A DNA stretch of 64,000 bases from Emticicia sp037153985 (lineage in GTDB: Bacteria > Bacteroidota > Bacteroidia > Cytophagales > Spirosomataceae): NCBI RefSeq assembly GCF_037153985.1, contig NZ_JBBAYI010000016.1, positions 34,545 through 98,544 on the forward strand, written 5' to 3'. The notes below the pieces were generated by a model. That model did no database searches and was not told where the DNA came from. It was given only the letters and a program-made list of their open reading frames with translations. Both the position numbers and the translations under genes were made by a program. This document shows positions 50,931 to 60,810 of the stretch, in pieces. The number at the start of each line of letters is the position of its first letter. Within the stretch, counting starts at the first letter, position 1.

Positions 50931-50959
50931 AAAAGCACTTTCGCAAGAAAGTGCTTTTT
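50931..50959 (+). terminator. Intrinsic terminator of the tRNA/tuf operon
   Basis: AAAAGCACTTTC pairs with GAAAGTGCTTTT around GCAA, followed by T residues. It lies 28 bases after the tuf stop. secE, nusG and ribosomal genes that often follow tuf are absent here. Confidence 0.9.
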
Positions 50960-51044
50960 GTTTTTATAGCCTTTTGTTATAAAAGATAAATATTTAGGGG
51001 TTTATGTTGTTTAAATTGTCATAAAAGCAAATCATACTCATATA

Positions 51045-52202
51045 ATGCTCTACCTTATCGGAATTACTATTACATTCTTTTTGGCGATATTGCTCATTAG
51101 CAAAAAGAATAAATCACGTGCTGATAAAATTCTAAGTGTCTGGCTTGTATTTATTGGCTTGCATCTGCAATTATTTTATTTACATTTTAGTGGGCAGTAT
51201 GTTCAGTTTCCTTATTTGTTGGGGCTCGAAATTCCGATGCCATTGGTGCATGGTCCATTTTTGTATTTATATATCCATTCACACATACCTCATTCACAAC
51301 GTAAATCCAGATGGCTTCTTCATTTTCTACCATCTCTGGCCGCTTATATTTCCTTGATACCTTTTCTTGTTTTATCGAACGAACAAAAAATATTTGTTTA
51401 CAAACACCAAGGTGTTGGTTTTGAATCGTTAACAACGTTTATTTTTATTGCTATTGTTTTATCAGGAATTATTTATGTAGCGCTTTGTTGGTACTTGATT
51501 TCACGTCATAAAACACGAATACAAGATTCATGGCAAATGGCTGAGAAAATGAATATGAAATGGATATGGTATTTTCTGTATGGAGTTGCAGTGATATGGA
51601 TTGTAGTTATTATTGGTAATGACACCCTCACGTTTGGTTCTGTGTCTGTATTTGTAATACTAATTGGTTATGTGGGTGTTAAACAAGGTAATGTATTTAG
51701 TAATTATGCTTTATCTTATGGTGTTTCTATGCCTTCTGATGCTTTTAGGATGGAACAAAATTGTCAATACGCGAATCAAATAGCTTTTGAACCTAAGCAT
51801 ATCACCGAAAAAATAAAGTACCAGAAGTCAGCTTTAAAAGAAGAGGAAGCTCTATTGATTCATACGCAATTGAGACAATTGATGCAAACAGAGAAACTAT
51901 TCAAAATACCTGAGTTAACTCTTGGGAAACTGGCCGAAAAACTTGGCGTGCATCAGAATACTTTATCGCAGGTGATTAATTCTTTTGAACAAAAAACATT
52001 TTATGATTACATAAATCATTTGCGCATTGAAGCATTCAAAGAAATTGTGCTTGCTGATGATAGCAAAAAATATACCCTTCTTTCGCTGGCTTTCGATTGT
52101 GGTTTCAATTCGAAGACCTCTTTTAACCGAACTTTTAAGAAAACTCTAGGAATGTCGCCCAAAGAGTATCTGGCTCAGATTTCATTACCTTTAGCGGCAT
52201 AA
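51045..52202 (+). CDS. AraC family regulator with membrane N-terminus
   Basis: The 385-residue protein has about seven hydrophobic segments in residues 1-225 and a C-terminal AraC-type DNA-binding domain (about 280-378). The two helix-turn-helix units are seen in LTLGKLAEKLGVHQNTLSQV and LLSLAFDCGFNSKTSFNRTF, with GMSPKEYL at the end. Membrane-tethered AraC proteins of this kind are frequent in Bacteroidota. It is upstream of a hydrolase gene pair on the same strand (77-base gap), which may be its target. Confidence 0.88.
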   Translation: MLYLIGITITFFLAILLISKKNKSRADKILSVWLVFIGLHLQLFYLHFSGQYVQFPYLLGLEIPMPLVHGPFLYLYIHSHIPHSQRKSRWLLHFLPSLAAYISLIPFLVLSNEQKIFVYKHQGVGFESLTTFIFIAIVLSGIIYVALCWYLISRHKTRIQDSWQMAEKMNMKWIWYFLYGVAVIWIVVIIGNDTLTFGSVSVFVILIGYVGVKQGNVFSNYALSYGVSMPSDAFRMEQNCQYANQIAFEPKHITEKIKYQKSALKEEEALLIHTQLRQLMQTEKLFKIPELTLGKLAEKLGVHQNTLSQVINSFEQKTFYDYINHLRIEAFKEIVLADDSKKYTLLSLAFDCGFNSKTSFNRTFKKTLGMSPKEYLAQISLPLAA

Positions 52203-52279
52203 AATTAGGTGCCACCTTACAAATTGGGGCGATTAGCATCTGTTAGCGGTTCAACTTTGCTGAAAAACAAAGCAAAACA

Positions 52280-53272
52280 ATGAATCGAACACTTAGTATT
52301 ATTTCAGCCATGCTATTGGTACTCTTTTTTGTTAGCTGCCAGAAAGAGCTGTCTATCAACGAAGCGGGTAATTTGGTGCCTAAAACAGTAGACCAAGACC
52401 CTTCGCTCCCTTCTATTATTGTTAATAATACACAGCTTCATGCCGAAACCTTCGGGAAGCCGAGCAATCCTATGCTTATTATTTTGCATGGTGGGCCCGG
52501 TAGTGATTATCGTTACCTGCTTAATTGCAAGGCATTTGCTAACGAGGGGTATTATGTAGTATTTTATGACCAAAGAGGCTCAGGTTTATCTAAGCGTCAT
52601 GCAAAAGATACTTACACCATCCAAATCATGTTCGACGACCTGAGCGCCGTTATTGCCCATTACCGTACATCGCCTACCCAAAAAGTTTATTTTCTGGGGC
52701 ATTCATGGGGGGCTATGCTGGCAACGGCTTATATCAATGCTTACCCTAAAAGCGTTGATGGAGCAATTTTAGCCGAACCGGGTGGCTTTATCTGGCAAGA
52801 TGTGATAGACTACGTGGGTCGCTCACGTAGTTTCAAATTGCTTTCAGAGACACTTAACGATGCTACTTACCTCGATCAGTTTATTACAGGAAAACAAGAC
52901 GAACAGGCTATACTTGATTATAAATTTACACTCATGGCTTCGGCTGATGAATCGACAGAAAGTTCGTTAGGGAACGATGGCCCTTTGCCATTCTGGCGTA
53001 GTGGTGCAATTATTCAGGAAGCCTTATTTGAAGCAGGAAACAAAGAAAAACCAGATTGGACAACAAATCTGAAAGCTTATACGAAAAAGGTACTCTTTAT
53101 TTATAGCGAGCGTAACAAATCTTATGGCTTGGCCCATGCACAAAAGGTATCCTCGGCCTACCCAAATGTAAACTTGGTGAAAATCAACGGTGCCGGGCAC
53201 GATATGCTCAGTTTTCCAACAGGCTGGAGTAATTTTTATCCTATTGCACTAAAATACCTAAACCAACTTTAA
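52280..53272 (+). CDS. Alpha/beta hydrolase lipoprotein, proline iminopeptidase-like
   Basis: A 330-residue hydrolase with a lipoprotein signal (FFVSC, Cys20). The oxyanion region HGGPGSDY is at 70-77, DQRGSG at 97-102, and the nucleophile Ser142 lies in GHSWGA; the His is in GAGHDM near 306-311. The HGGPG and DQRGSG motifs together are typical of the proline iminopeptidase (S33) branch. The substrate is not predictable. One base separates it from the next gene, so the two are cotranscribed. Confidence 0.85.
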   Translation: MNRTLSIISAMLLVLFFVSCQKELSINEAGNLVPKTVDQDPSLPSIIVNNTQLHAETFGKPSNPMLIILHGGPGSDYRYLLNCKAFANEGYYVVFYDQRGSGLSKRHAKDTYTIQIMFDDLSAVIAHYRTSPTQKVYFLGHSWGAMLATAYINAYPKSVDGAILAEPGGFIWQDVIDYVGRSRSFKLLSETLNDATYLDQFITGKQDEQAILDYKFTLMASADESTESSLGNDGPLPFWRSGAIIQEALFEAGNKEKPDWTTNLKAYTKKVLFIYSERNKSYGLAHAQKVSSAYPNVNLVKINGAGHDMLSFPTGWSNFYPIALKYLNQL

Positions 53273-53273
53273 T

Positions 53274-53939
53274 ATGAAAACTGTAAGATTGATTTTAGCT
53301 TTAAGCCTTTTAAGCGTAAATAGTATTAATGCTCAAACTCTAAATTGGGCAAGCCTTCAAAAACAGCATAGGCACATTGCCAATATAAATATCGGGCTAG
53401 AATATGGCGTAACTGTGGGCATAACGTATGGCTATCAATTGAAAACATCTTTGCCTGTGGTAATTGCAGCAGAATACTCCATGCCATCAGGCAAGACTAT
53501 CAGTGATGATTTTAAAACCAAAATAGGTGGGCAGATAAGATGGGTTAGGGTTAACGATTTTAATTTAAGTACCCGAATACAAGGTGTTTTCAGAAGATTC
53601 GAAAATAACTATGTTACGTTAGCTAATTTCGGTACTGATGTATCCGGCGTAATAGGATATTACAAACCTAAGTGGTTTTTGGCAGGTGAAACAGGGTTTG
53701 ATAAGGCCATTGTAACGCATTTTAAGCATACTGAACTAATGAATGAGAACTTTGCGGCTAAAAATGGCTGGTATGTGCCGGCAACTGGTGGTAATTTCTA
53801 TTATGGTATGCAGGCCGGTTTTAGCTGGCGAAGCCACGACCTCTCGCTTAAAGTCGGGAAAGTAATCAGTCAGGACTTTAGAACGAAACCTTTGCTTCCT
53901 TTTTATGCACAAATAGGCTATTCGCTGAAAATGAAGTAG
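53274..53939 (+). CDS. Secreted outer-membrane-type protein, hydrolase partner
   Basis: The 221-residue product has a signal peptide (about 1-20, NSINAQ). The mature chain alternates strands and turns (IGLEYGVTVGITYGYQL, IRWVRVNDFNLSTRIQGVF) and ends in IGYSLKMK, consistent with a small beta-barrel. No family is recognised. It begins one base after the alpha/beta hydrolase stop, so translation is probably coupled and function may be linked. Confidence 0.65.
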   Translation: MKTVRLILALSLLSVNSINAQTLNWASLQKQHRHIANINIGLEYGVTVGITYGYQLKTSLPVVIAAEYSMPSGKTISDDFKTKIGGQIRWVRVNDFNLSTRIQGVFRRFENNYVTLANFGTDVSGVIGYYKPKWFLAGETGFDKAIVTHFKHTELMNENFAAKNGWYVPATGGNFYYGMQAGFSWRSHDLSLKVGKVISQDFRTKPLLPFYAQIGYSLKMK

Positions 53940-54090
53940 GGACGAAAACGCTAAAGGAAAGATAGGTGAAAGTAGAAAACTGTCTGGTAATGGTACTGTT
54001 TGTTAATATTTGTTTTTTTCTTGTTTGTAGTAATTTAGGCAAGGCTTTTGCTATTTTTGTAGCAACAAACCTATTTATACCCAATCTCGT

Positions 54091-56550
54091 ATGGCTAAGA
54101 AGAAATACGCGCAGAAGGCAGACAAACCAGCAAAAGAAATTATTGATACACCACAGGTAGCTACTCCTTCACCTATTCCTGATTTTTTATCGTATAAAAG
54201 TTCATTTTATATCTTGCTAGTGCTTTTAGTACTGGCCAATTTCTGGGTATTTAAAGATTTTCTGCTAGGTAAAAAGGTATTTCTTTATAAAGATATAGGT
54301 AGCGATACACTGAACCAGATTTATGCCTTCGCTAAAATGATTATCGAGACCATCGAAAAAGATGGCATTCCGAAATGGTCTTTTCAGCAAGGGTTGGGGC
54401 AGTATGTAGCTCCTTTTAATCTGGGTAATCCGTTTCATTGGCTTATTTATCTGTTAGGGAAAGATAACCTGCCATATTCAATCGCATTGGTCGAATTTAT
54501 AAAATTTATCAGCGCAGGTTTGCTATTCTATGCCTATTTAAGACAACTGTCATTAAGCGCGCTAGCTTGTATTCTTGGCGGGCTTGTTTATGGGTTATCA
54601 GGTTTTTTGAGTATCAGTTCAGGCTGGTTTAACTTCTTTACAGGGTGGGCCGTGGAACTAAGTTTCTGGTTATTTGCGCTAGAGTACCTGTTAAGAGGCA
54701 AAGGCTGGTATTATATGCCCATAGCCATAGCCCTTGTTGCTATTGACCAACCTTTTAACCTGTTTCTTATTGGTGAGTTTTCTATTGTTTATGTTATTTC
54801 ATGGTATTTCTTTCAGGAGCATATAAAGCTAAACACTTATCTGATTAATATAGGCAAATTAATAGGTTCGGGTTTGTTGGGCTTGCTTATGGGCGGTATT
54901 ATGTTTGGTGCTAACATATTTACGATGCTTAACAGTCCGCGTGTGTCAGGTGGGTCATCTTATTTCGATACCCTCACCAGCCGCCCTCCTTTACAACCCG
55001 TTGATGCCTTACAGGCGGGTACTATTGTTTCGCGTTTTTTTGGTAACAACCTTTTAGGGGCAGGAAATAACTACAAAGGCTGGACCAATTACATGGAAGC
55101 TCCAACGTTTTATCTGGGTTTGCTTGGTTTGTTACTTTTTCCACAAGTATTTCTATTGCTGAAAGATAAATTCAGGAAAACGGCTGCTACCGTAGCTACG
55201 CTGGTTGCAATTATTATTCTTTTCCCGTTTTTCAGATATGCCTTCTGGGGTTTTACGGGTGACTATTATCGTTTGTTGTCTTTGTTTATAGGCATTACCA
55301 TACTTTTGGCGGGCTTATGGGTGATTTCTGAAATGGAAAAAGGCAAAAAAATAAACCTTATCCTTTTAGGGGGTACTGTTGTTTTCTGGGTAGCATTGCT
55401 TTCAATTAATTATACCGACGATTGGAATACTGTAATGGTAAGCTCAGAAAAAGTAAAAGCAATGCTTACTTTTATAGTATTAACGGCCCTGTTACTGACA
55501 TATCATTTTACACGTAAGAATCTGGTAAAATATCTTATTGTGGCTATTACGTTTATTGAAGCAACAGGAGTAACTTATGCAACTCTGAACAAGCGAGACA
55601 TCATCACGGCATCGGAGTGGAAAGAAAAATCTGGGTTTAATGATTACTCAAATGAAGCTGTTCAGTATTTAAAAGAGCGTGATAAATCGTTTTATAGGGT
55701 TGAAAAAGATTATTCTTCAGGTACGGCCATTCATGTAAGTACCAACGACCCAATGGTACAAGGCTATAACGGAACTACTGTTTATACGGCTTTTAACCAT
55801 AAAAATCAGGTTAGTTTCATGGCTGGTTTAGGTATGATTAACCCTAAACAGGAGTTTGAAACACGCTGGCTATCGGGTATTCGTAACCGCCCCTTTGTGC
55901 TGGGGCATGTAGGAGTTAAATACGTGTTATCGAGAGATGTTATCCCTTTTAAAAATTTTGGGTATGATTCTCTGACCACCGTTAATGATATAAAGGTGTT
56001 TTCAAACCCGAATGCCTTGCCTATGGGTTTTACGTATGATGGTTATATGACCCGCGCTAACTTTGAGAACTTATCAATGCTACAAAAAGACCTTGCATTG
56101 ATGCAGGCTTTTGTGGTTGAAGATAAAGAAAAAAGTACTTTCGGGCAGCTAAGAGAAGTAAAAGACTCTACCTCCGTATTAACTTTGGAACAGGTAAAAC
56201 TGCTATCAGATAACCTCAAGAAAGAAGCGTTGAACATTAAGCAGTTTTCAAATAATAATTTTGAAGGTGACCTTACCTTGAGTACGCCAAAATTGTTGTA
56301 CTTATCAATTCCTTACGATGAAGGCTGGAAAGTGTGGGCCAATGGGCAGCCGCAAACAACCAGAAAAGTTACCTATGGTATGACAGGCGTATTACTCGAT
56401 AAAGGCAAACACAATATTACTATGAAATATGAGCCACCTTACGAAAAAGCAGGTATCTGGGCAACATTGGGCGGTTTGTTAATTTATGCAGGCTTATTGG
56501 CTTGGTCGTTTATGCAAAGGAAGAAAAGCATGGGAATACAACAAAGTTAG
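54091..56550 (+). CDS. YfhO-like polytopic membrane protein
   Basis: This 819-residue protein has a Lys-rich cytoplasmic start, about twelve to thirteen membrane segments (first at about 43-62) and a large soluble C-terminal domain (about 540-785) before a last helix. The pattern FLYKDIGSDTLNQIYAFA near 68-85 and the NPFHWLIY stretch match the YfhO family of GT-C-like glycosyl or lipid-modifying proteins. In Firmicutes YfhO decorates lipoteichoic acid; the substrate in Bacteroidota is unknown. It is monocistronic. Confidence 0.8.
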   Translation: MAKKKYAQKADKPAKEIIDTPQVATPSPIPDFLSYKSSFYILLVLLVLANFWVFKDFLLGKKVFLYKDIGSDTLNQIYAFAKMIIETIEKDGIPKWSFQQGLGQYVAPFNLGNPFHWLIYLLGKDNLPYSIALVEFIKFISAGLLFYAYLRQLSLSALACILGGLVYGLSGFLSISSGWFNFFTGWAVELSFWLFALEYLLRGKGWYYMPIAIALVAIDQPFNLFLIGEFSIVYVISWYFFQEHIKLNTYLINIGKLIGSGLLGLLMGGIMFGANIFTMLNSPRVSGGSSYFDTLTSRPPLQPVDALQAGTIVSRFFGNNLLGAGNNYKGWTNYMEAPTFYLGLLGLLLFPQVFLLLKDKFRKTAATVATLVAIIILFPFFRYAFWGFTGDYYRLLSLFIGITILLAGLWVISEMEKGKKINLILLGGTVVFWVALLSINYTDDWNTVMVSSEKVKAMLTFIVLTALLLTYHFTRKNLVKYLIVAITFIEATGVTYATLNKRDIITASEWKEKSGFNDYSNEAVQYLKERDKSFYRVEKDYSSGTAIHVSTNDPMVQGYNGTTVYTAFNHKNQVSFMAGLGMINPKQEFETRWLSGIRNRPFVLGHVGVKYVLSRDVIPFKNFGYDSLTTVNDIKVFSNPNALPMGFTYDGYMTRANFENLSMLQKDLALMQAFVVEDKEKSTFGQLREVKDSTSVLTLEQVKLLSDNLKKEALNIKQFSNNNFEGDLTLSTPKLLYLSIPYDEGWKVWANGQPQTTRKVTYGMTGVLLDKGKHNITMKYEPPYEKAGIWATLGGLLIYAGLLAWSFMQRKKSMGIQQS

Positions 56551-56644
56551 AAATTATATTATGGGGAGTTCTTTAACCTAATTTTAATGTAATGCGAAAG
56601 AATTTAGTTAGAAAAATAGTTATTTTGCATAAAATCTGATTTCC

Positions 56645-57889
56645 ATGCCTGTACGAAAAAACGCCGCTACTTCGTTCATTTTAATTACAGTTTTAATAGA
56701 TTCTATTGGTTTTGGAATAATTATTCCAGTTCTGCCATCATTAATTTCGGAACTTGCTCATGTAGATACGAGTGGTGCAGCGCAATATGGAGGATTCTTG
56801 TTTGCTGCGTATTCGGTTATGCAATTTATTTTTTCGCCAATTGTTGGTGGGTTAAGCGACCAGTACGGGCGTAGACCTGTATTGCTAGCATCGCTTTTTG
56901 GTTTCGGTCTCGACTACCTGTTATTAGTGTTTGCTCCCTCAATCAATTGGTTGTTTGTAGGTAGAATCATTGCCGGTATTATGGGTGCAAGTTTTACCAC
57001 AGCCGCAGCTTATATGGCTGATATAAGTACGCCTGAAAAAAGAGCGCAGAATTTTGGAATGATAGGTGCAGCTTTTGGTTTAGGTTTTATTATTGGTCCC
57101 AGCATAGGAGCCATAGCGAGCCAATATGGTATTCGTGTGCCATTTATGGTGGCAGGAGTATTAACCATACTTAACTGGTTGTACGGTTTTTTTGTACTGC
57201 CAGAATCGTTGAGTGCTGAGAACCGCCGCAAATTTGAGTGGAAACGAGCAAATCCGATAGGTGCCAGTATGAATCTGCGTCGTTTCCCGATGCTCACAGG
57301 TTTAGTAACCGCTTTGTTTCTGGTATATATATCAAGTTTTTCTACACAAGGCACTTGGACTTACTTTACCAAAGAAAAATTTAACTGGTCGGATCAAGAA
57401 ATTGGCTGGTCGTTAACTTTTGTAGGTTTCATGATAGCTTTAGTACAAGGTTTTCTGACCCGTATCCTGATTCCTAAGTTAGGAACCCGAAACGCTATTT
57501 ATGTAGGTTTTGTTTTTTCAATTCTGGGGTCTCTTGCCTATGCTTTTGCCTCCGAACCATGGATGATGTATGCCATTATGGTTCCGTTTTCGCTTGGCGG
57601 ATTAGCGGGGCCTGCCATGCAAGGAATTATTTCGGGGCAAGTGCCGGCTAATGAGCAAGGTGAATTGCAGGGGTCGTTAACAAGCCTCAACAGTATTGCG
57701 GCCATCATCGGCCCTGTTTTAATGACAAACCTGTTTTATCAGTTTACGGGTAAAAATGCACCTGTGTATTTTCCGGGCGTACCATTTCTGGCATCGGTAG
57801 TATTAACGACGATAAGTTTTATTTTAATCATAATTACCCTGAAAAAGCACAATACGAAGGTTGATCAAGCCGAAAAAGCTAAACACTAA
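56645..57889 (+). CDS. Tet/TCR family MFS transporter
   Basis: A 414-residue twelve-helix antiporter resembling TetA-type proteins. The loop 2-3 motif GGLSDQYGRRPVLL is at about 75-88 and the TM5 motif GPSIGAIASQYG is near 151-162. It is an efflux-type transporter; tetracycline itself is not implied because chromosomal homologues often export other compounds. Its last 11 bases overlap the end of the opposing CBS-domain gene. Confidence 0.88.
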   Translation: MPVRKNAATSFILITVLIDSIGFGIIIPVLPSLISELAHVDTSGAAQYGGFLFAAYSVMQFIFSPIVGGLSDQYGRRPVLLASLFGFGLDYLLLVFAPSINWLFVGRIIAGIMGASFTTAAAYMADISTPEKRAQNFGMIGAAFGLGFIIGPSIGAIASQYGIRVPFMVAGVLTILNWLYGFFVLPESLSAENRRKFEWKRANPIGASMNLRRFPMLTGLVTALFLVYISSFSTQGTWTYFTKEKFNWSDQEIGWSLTFVGFMIALVQGFLTRILIPKLGTRNAIYVGFVFSILGSLAYAFASEPWMMYAIMVPFSLGGLAGPAMQGIISGQVPANEQGELQGSLTSLNSIAAIIGPVLMTNLFYQFTGKNAPVYFPGVPFLASVVLTTISFILIIITLKKHNTKVDQAEKAKH

Positions 57890-58544
57890 GGTATTTCATG
57901 AGCATATCATAGCGTTCTTGCTCTATACTATCAACAGGTTCATGCGCGTATGCACCTTCTACTATATAGCCGAAGCGTTCGAGTGTAGCAACAATAGAAG
58001 AAATGTTCTGACGATTAATTTTTAGGGTAAGCCTTGAAGTATCGTCACCTGTATATTGATTTCCTGAAAAATAGCTACTTAAAATTTTAGCATTATCTGA
58101 TTCTATCAGGCGGCTTATTTCTGCCAACGAATAGTCACGGTTATTAATAGCAATGACCATTACTGCGCCTGGCTCCTGCGTACCCAGAAGCTCACCAAAC
58201 TTGTTATAGATTTCATTAGCTGTAATAGTGCCAACAAAAATCTCTTCTTCGTCTACCACTCCCAGTATTTGTAAATGGTATTTTGAGATAAGGCCCAAAG
58301 CCTCATATAAATGTTGGTAATCGAAAATGTAAACGTCTGAATATTGAGGCATTATCTCAGAAAGAAGCAAATCTTCATCATAATTCAGCAATATATCTTC
58401 GCTCATGATACCGAGGTATCTTTCATTGTCGACAACCACCAATTGTCCAATACGATTCTCTTCCATCCAGTTTAAAGCATCACCAACAGTATCGCTTAGC
58501 TTCAAAATGGGTAATTCGTGGTTGATAATTTGAGCAGCCGTCAT
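57879..58544 (-). CDS. CBS-domain protein
   Basis: The 221-residue protein contains two CBS modules in residues about 1-120 (VGDALNWMEENRIGQLVVVD, then YEALGLISKYHLQILGVVDE) and an ACT-like C-terminal domain (about 128-210; VMVIAINNRDYSLAEISRLI). Such proteins bind adenosyl nucleotides and regulate partners. It is 55 bases downstream of an alpha/beta hydrolase gene on the same strand; the two probably form an operon. It overlaps the opposing MFS gene end by 11 bases. Confidence 0.82.
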   Translation of the reverse strand: MTAAQIINHELPILKLSDTVGDALNWMEENRIGQLVVVDNERYLGIMSEDILLNYDEDLLLSEIMPQYSDVYIFDYQHLYEALGLISKYHLQILGVVDEEEIFVGTITANEIYNKFGELLGTQEPGAVMVIAINNRDYSLAEISRLIESDNAKILSSYFSGNQYTGDDTSRLTLKINRQNISSIVATLERFGYIVEGAYAHEPVDSIEQERYDMLMKYLSV

Positions 58545-58599
58545 TTGTTTTATTTTTATAATATATTTCTAAAGCTAACGAAGAAATATTCATAAAAAA

Positions 58600-59373
58600 T
58601 TATGCCAAGACCTCTGTCTGTACTTTGTCAAGAAACTTGGCAAGATATTTATTAAATTCTTCGGGTTGCTCCATCATAGGGGCATGGCAACATTTGTCAA
58701 TAAAATATAATTCAGAATTTTCTATCAAACGATTAAATTCAAAACCAACGTGTGGCGGTGTAATGGTATCGTTCAAGCCCCATATCAGGCACGTAGGTAC
58801 TTTAATATTGGGTATCTCTTTAGCCATGTTGTGGCGTTGCGCCGATTTGGCTATCTGCACGATATTCATACATTTCGGAATACTTGAGGTAATCTCAAAA
58901 CACTCGTCAATAAGTTCCTTTGTGGCAGTTTTTGGGTCATAGAACGTATAGGCTACACGCTCACGGATGTACTCATAGCTACCTCGTTTCGGGAAAGACC
59001 CCCCCATGGTGTTTTCAAATAAACCCGAACTGCCCGTAAGTACTAATGCTCTTATGGTATCCTGATGTGCCAGTGTATATAACAAACCTACATGGCCTCC
59101 TAATGAATTACCTAATAATATAATATCATTGAGTTGTTTAAAAGCAATAAATCTTTCAATAAAAGCCTGCAAGCCATCTAAACTTGCCTGACGCATGGGC
59201 ATATCATAGATAGGCATTACAGGAATAACAATCCTGCAACGATGTCTGAAACCTTCTATTACATCGTCGAAGTTACTTAATGCACCAAATAACCCATGCA
59301 AGATGAGTAAGGTATCGCCGCTACCCTCATCAATATATTTAAACTCGCCCTCTTGTTGTACTTGATAATTCAT
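58600..59373 (-). CDS. Alpha/beta hydrolase
   Basis: A 257-residue cytoplasmic hydrolase. The oxyanion motif HGLFG is at 26-30, the nucleophile Ser90 in GNSLGG, Asp in WGLNDTITPP (about 199) and His in CCHAPMME (near 228). No signal peptide is present. The substrate cannot be read. It heads the minus-strand pair with the CBS-domain gene and is divergent from the FAD oxidoreductase gene. Confidence 0.87.
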   Translation of the reverse strand: MNYQVQQEGEFKYIDEGSGDTLLILHGLFGALSNFDDVIEGFRHRCRIVIPVMPIYDMPMRQASLDGLQAFIERFIAFKQLNDIILLGNSLGGHVGLLYTLAHQDTIRALVLTGSSGLFENTMGGSFPKRGSYEYIRERVAYTFYDPKTATKELIDECFEITSSIPKCMNIVQIAKSAQRHNMAKEIPNIKVPTCLIWGLNDTITPPHVGFEFNRLIENSELYFIDKCCHAPMMEQPEEFNKYLAKFLDKVQTEVLA

Positions 59374-59442
59374 CCTCTTTTAATAAAATTCTAAAGTAAG
59401 ATTTAGTATGGTTTGATAAAGACTTAATTATTGAAATACTTA

Positions 59443-59450
59443 TATATTTG
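59443..59450 (+). promoter_or_regulatory. Candidate -7 element of the FAD oxidoreductase gene
   Basis: TATATTTG matches TAnnTTTG, 84 bases before the start codon. No TTG is at the expected -33 distance. Confidence 0.35.
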
Positions 59451-59533
59451 TGCTTTCTAATGACAAAATAGTGGTTTAAAATTGAATTTTCAAAACTTTT
59501 ATATTAAAAACGAAAAATAGACATTAAAAGTTT

Positions 59534-60769
59534 ATGAATGATTTTTCAACGGTGATTATCGGAGGGGGCGTTTCAGGATTAACCTGTGCAAAGTATCTGT
59601 ATGATAAAGGAATGAGTTTCCTTATTCTTGAAGGGTCAGACACGCTCGGCGGGCGGGTACGTACTGATAGGGTAGAGGGTTTCAGGCTCGACAGGGGCTT
59701 TCAGGTGTTATTGACCAATTATACAGAAGCACGTAAAATACTGAACTATAATGATCTGGACCTCAGATATTTTGATTCGGGAGCGTTGATAAAAGCAAAG
59801 AAAGGATTCATGAAAGTGCAAAATCCTTTCAAGAATAAAGCCGCCTATTTTTCAATGGCTTTTTCGTCGGTAGGTTCATTGAGCGATAAACTTAAAATCA
59901 GAAAACTCGCCAAACAAGTGGCTGATATTCCTGATGAGGCGTTTTTCTCTATGAGCGATACAGATACCCTTACTTTTCTGAAAGAATACGGTTGGAGTAA
60001 CCAGATGATTAATAACTTTTTCAGGCCGTTTTTCGGAGGGGTATTCCTTGAAAACGACCTGAGCACCTCAAGTAATTTTTTTCAGTTTGTATTTAAACAA
60101 TTTTTTAAAGGCGAAGTGGCTTTGCCTTCAGACGGGATAGAGGAAATACCCAAACAGATGTCTGGTATGTTACCCAAAGAACAAATCCGCCTGAATGCAC
60201 CTGTAAAGTATATTGAAGGGAATCAGGTGTTTCTGGAAGGAGGGGAGGTAATAAGTGCCGACCGTGTTGTAATAGCCACAGACCCCCATACAGCAGCTAA
60301 TCTTTTAGGAGAAGACACCGCCTATCAGTATCAGATAAATACTTGTACTTATTTTTCGGCCGAGTACTCACCCATGAAAAATCAGCGGTTTATTATTCTG
60401 AATCCTGACAGAAAAGGAGTGGTACATAATATCTGTGTGCCTTCTGATATTTCGCCCAAATACGGAGCCGCAGGCAAAGCCCTGATTTCGGTAAGTACGC
60501 AGGGTTTAGATAAAATCGATGAAAGGCAACACATTGCACGTATTAAACGAGAGCTTTTTGAGTGGTTTGGGGCTCAGGTAAATGTATGGCAACACTTGCG
60601 AACCTACCACCTAACCGAAGCATTAGTAAAGTTTCAGGCAGGAACAGAAAAACAAAACCTGAAACTGGGCGAAAACCTTTATCGTTGTGGTGATTATCTG
60701 GCCTACCCATCATTAAACGGAGCTATGCAAACAGGCCGTGAGGTAGCAGAAATGATAAGCGAGATTTAA
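59534..60769 (+). CDS. FAD-dependent amine oxidase/protoporphyrinogen oxidase-like enzyme
   Basis: A 411-residue flavoprotein. VIIGGGVSGLTCAKYL (about 8-23) is the dinucleotide-binding loop and LEGSDTLGGRVRTD (31-44) is the second FAD motif typical of monoamine-oxidase and phytoene-desaturase-like proteins. RCGDYLAYPSLNGAMQTGRE near the end is the C-terminal FAD contact. The substrate is unknown; protoporphyrinogen oxidase is one possibility but family resemblance is general. It is 41 bases upstream of the ADP-ribosylglycohydrolase-like gene. Confidence 0.85.
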   Translation: MNDFSTVIIGGGVSGLTCAKYLYDKGMSFLILEGSDTLGGRVRTDRVEGFRLDRGFQVLLTNYTEARKILNYNDLDLRYFDSGALIKAKKGFMKVQNPFKNKAAYFSMAFSSVGSLSDKLKIRKLAKQVADIPDEAFFSMSDTDTLTFLKEYGWSNQMINNFFRPFFGGVFLENDLSTSSNFFQFVFKQFFKGEVALPSDGIEEIPKQMSGMLPKEQIRLNAPVKYIEGNQVFLEGGEVISADRVVIATDPHTAANLLGEDTAYQYQINTCTYFSAEYSPMKNQRFIILNPDRKGVVHNICVPSDISPKYGAAGKALISVSTQGLDKIDERQHIARIKRELFEWFGAQVNVWQHLRTYHLTEALVKFQAGTEKQNLKLGENLYRCGDYLAYPSLNGAMQTGREVAEMISEI

Positions 60770-60810
60770 AAAATATTCTGACAGTATCTATTCAAAACCT
60801 ATATACATCT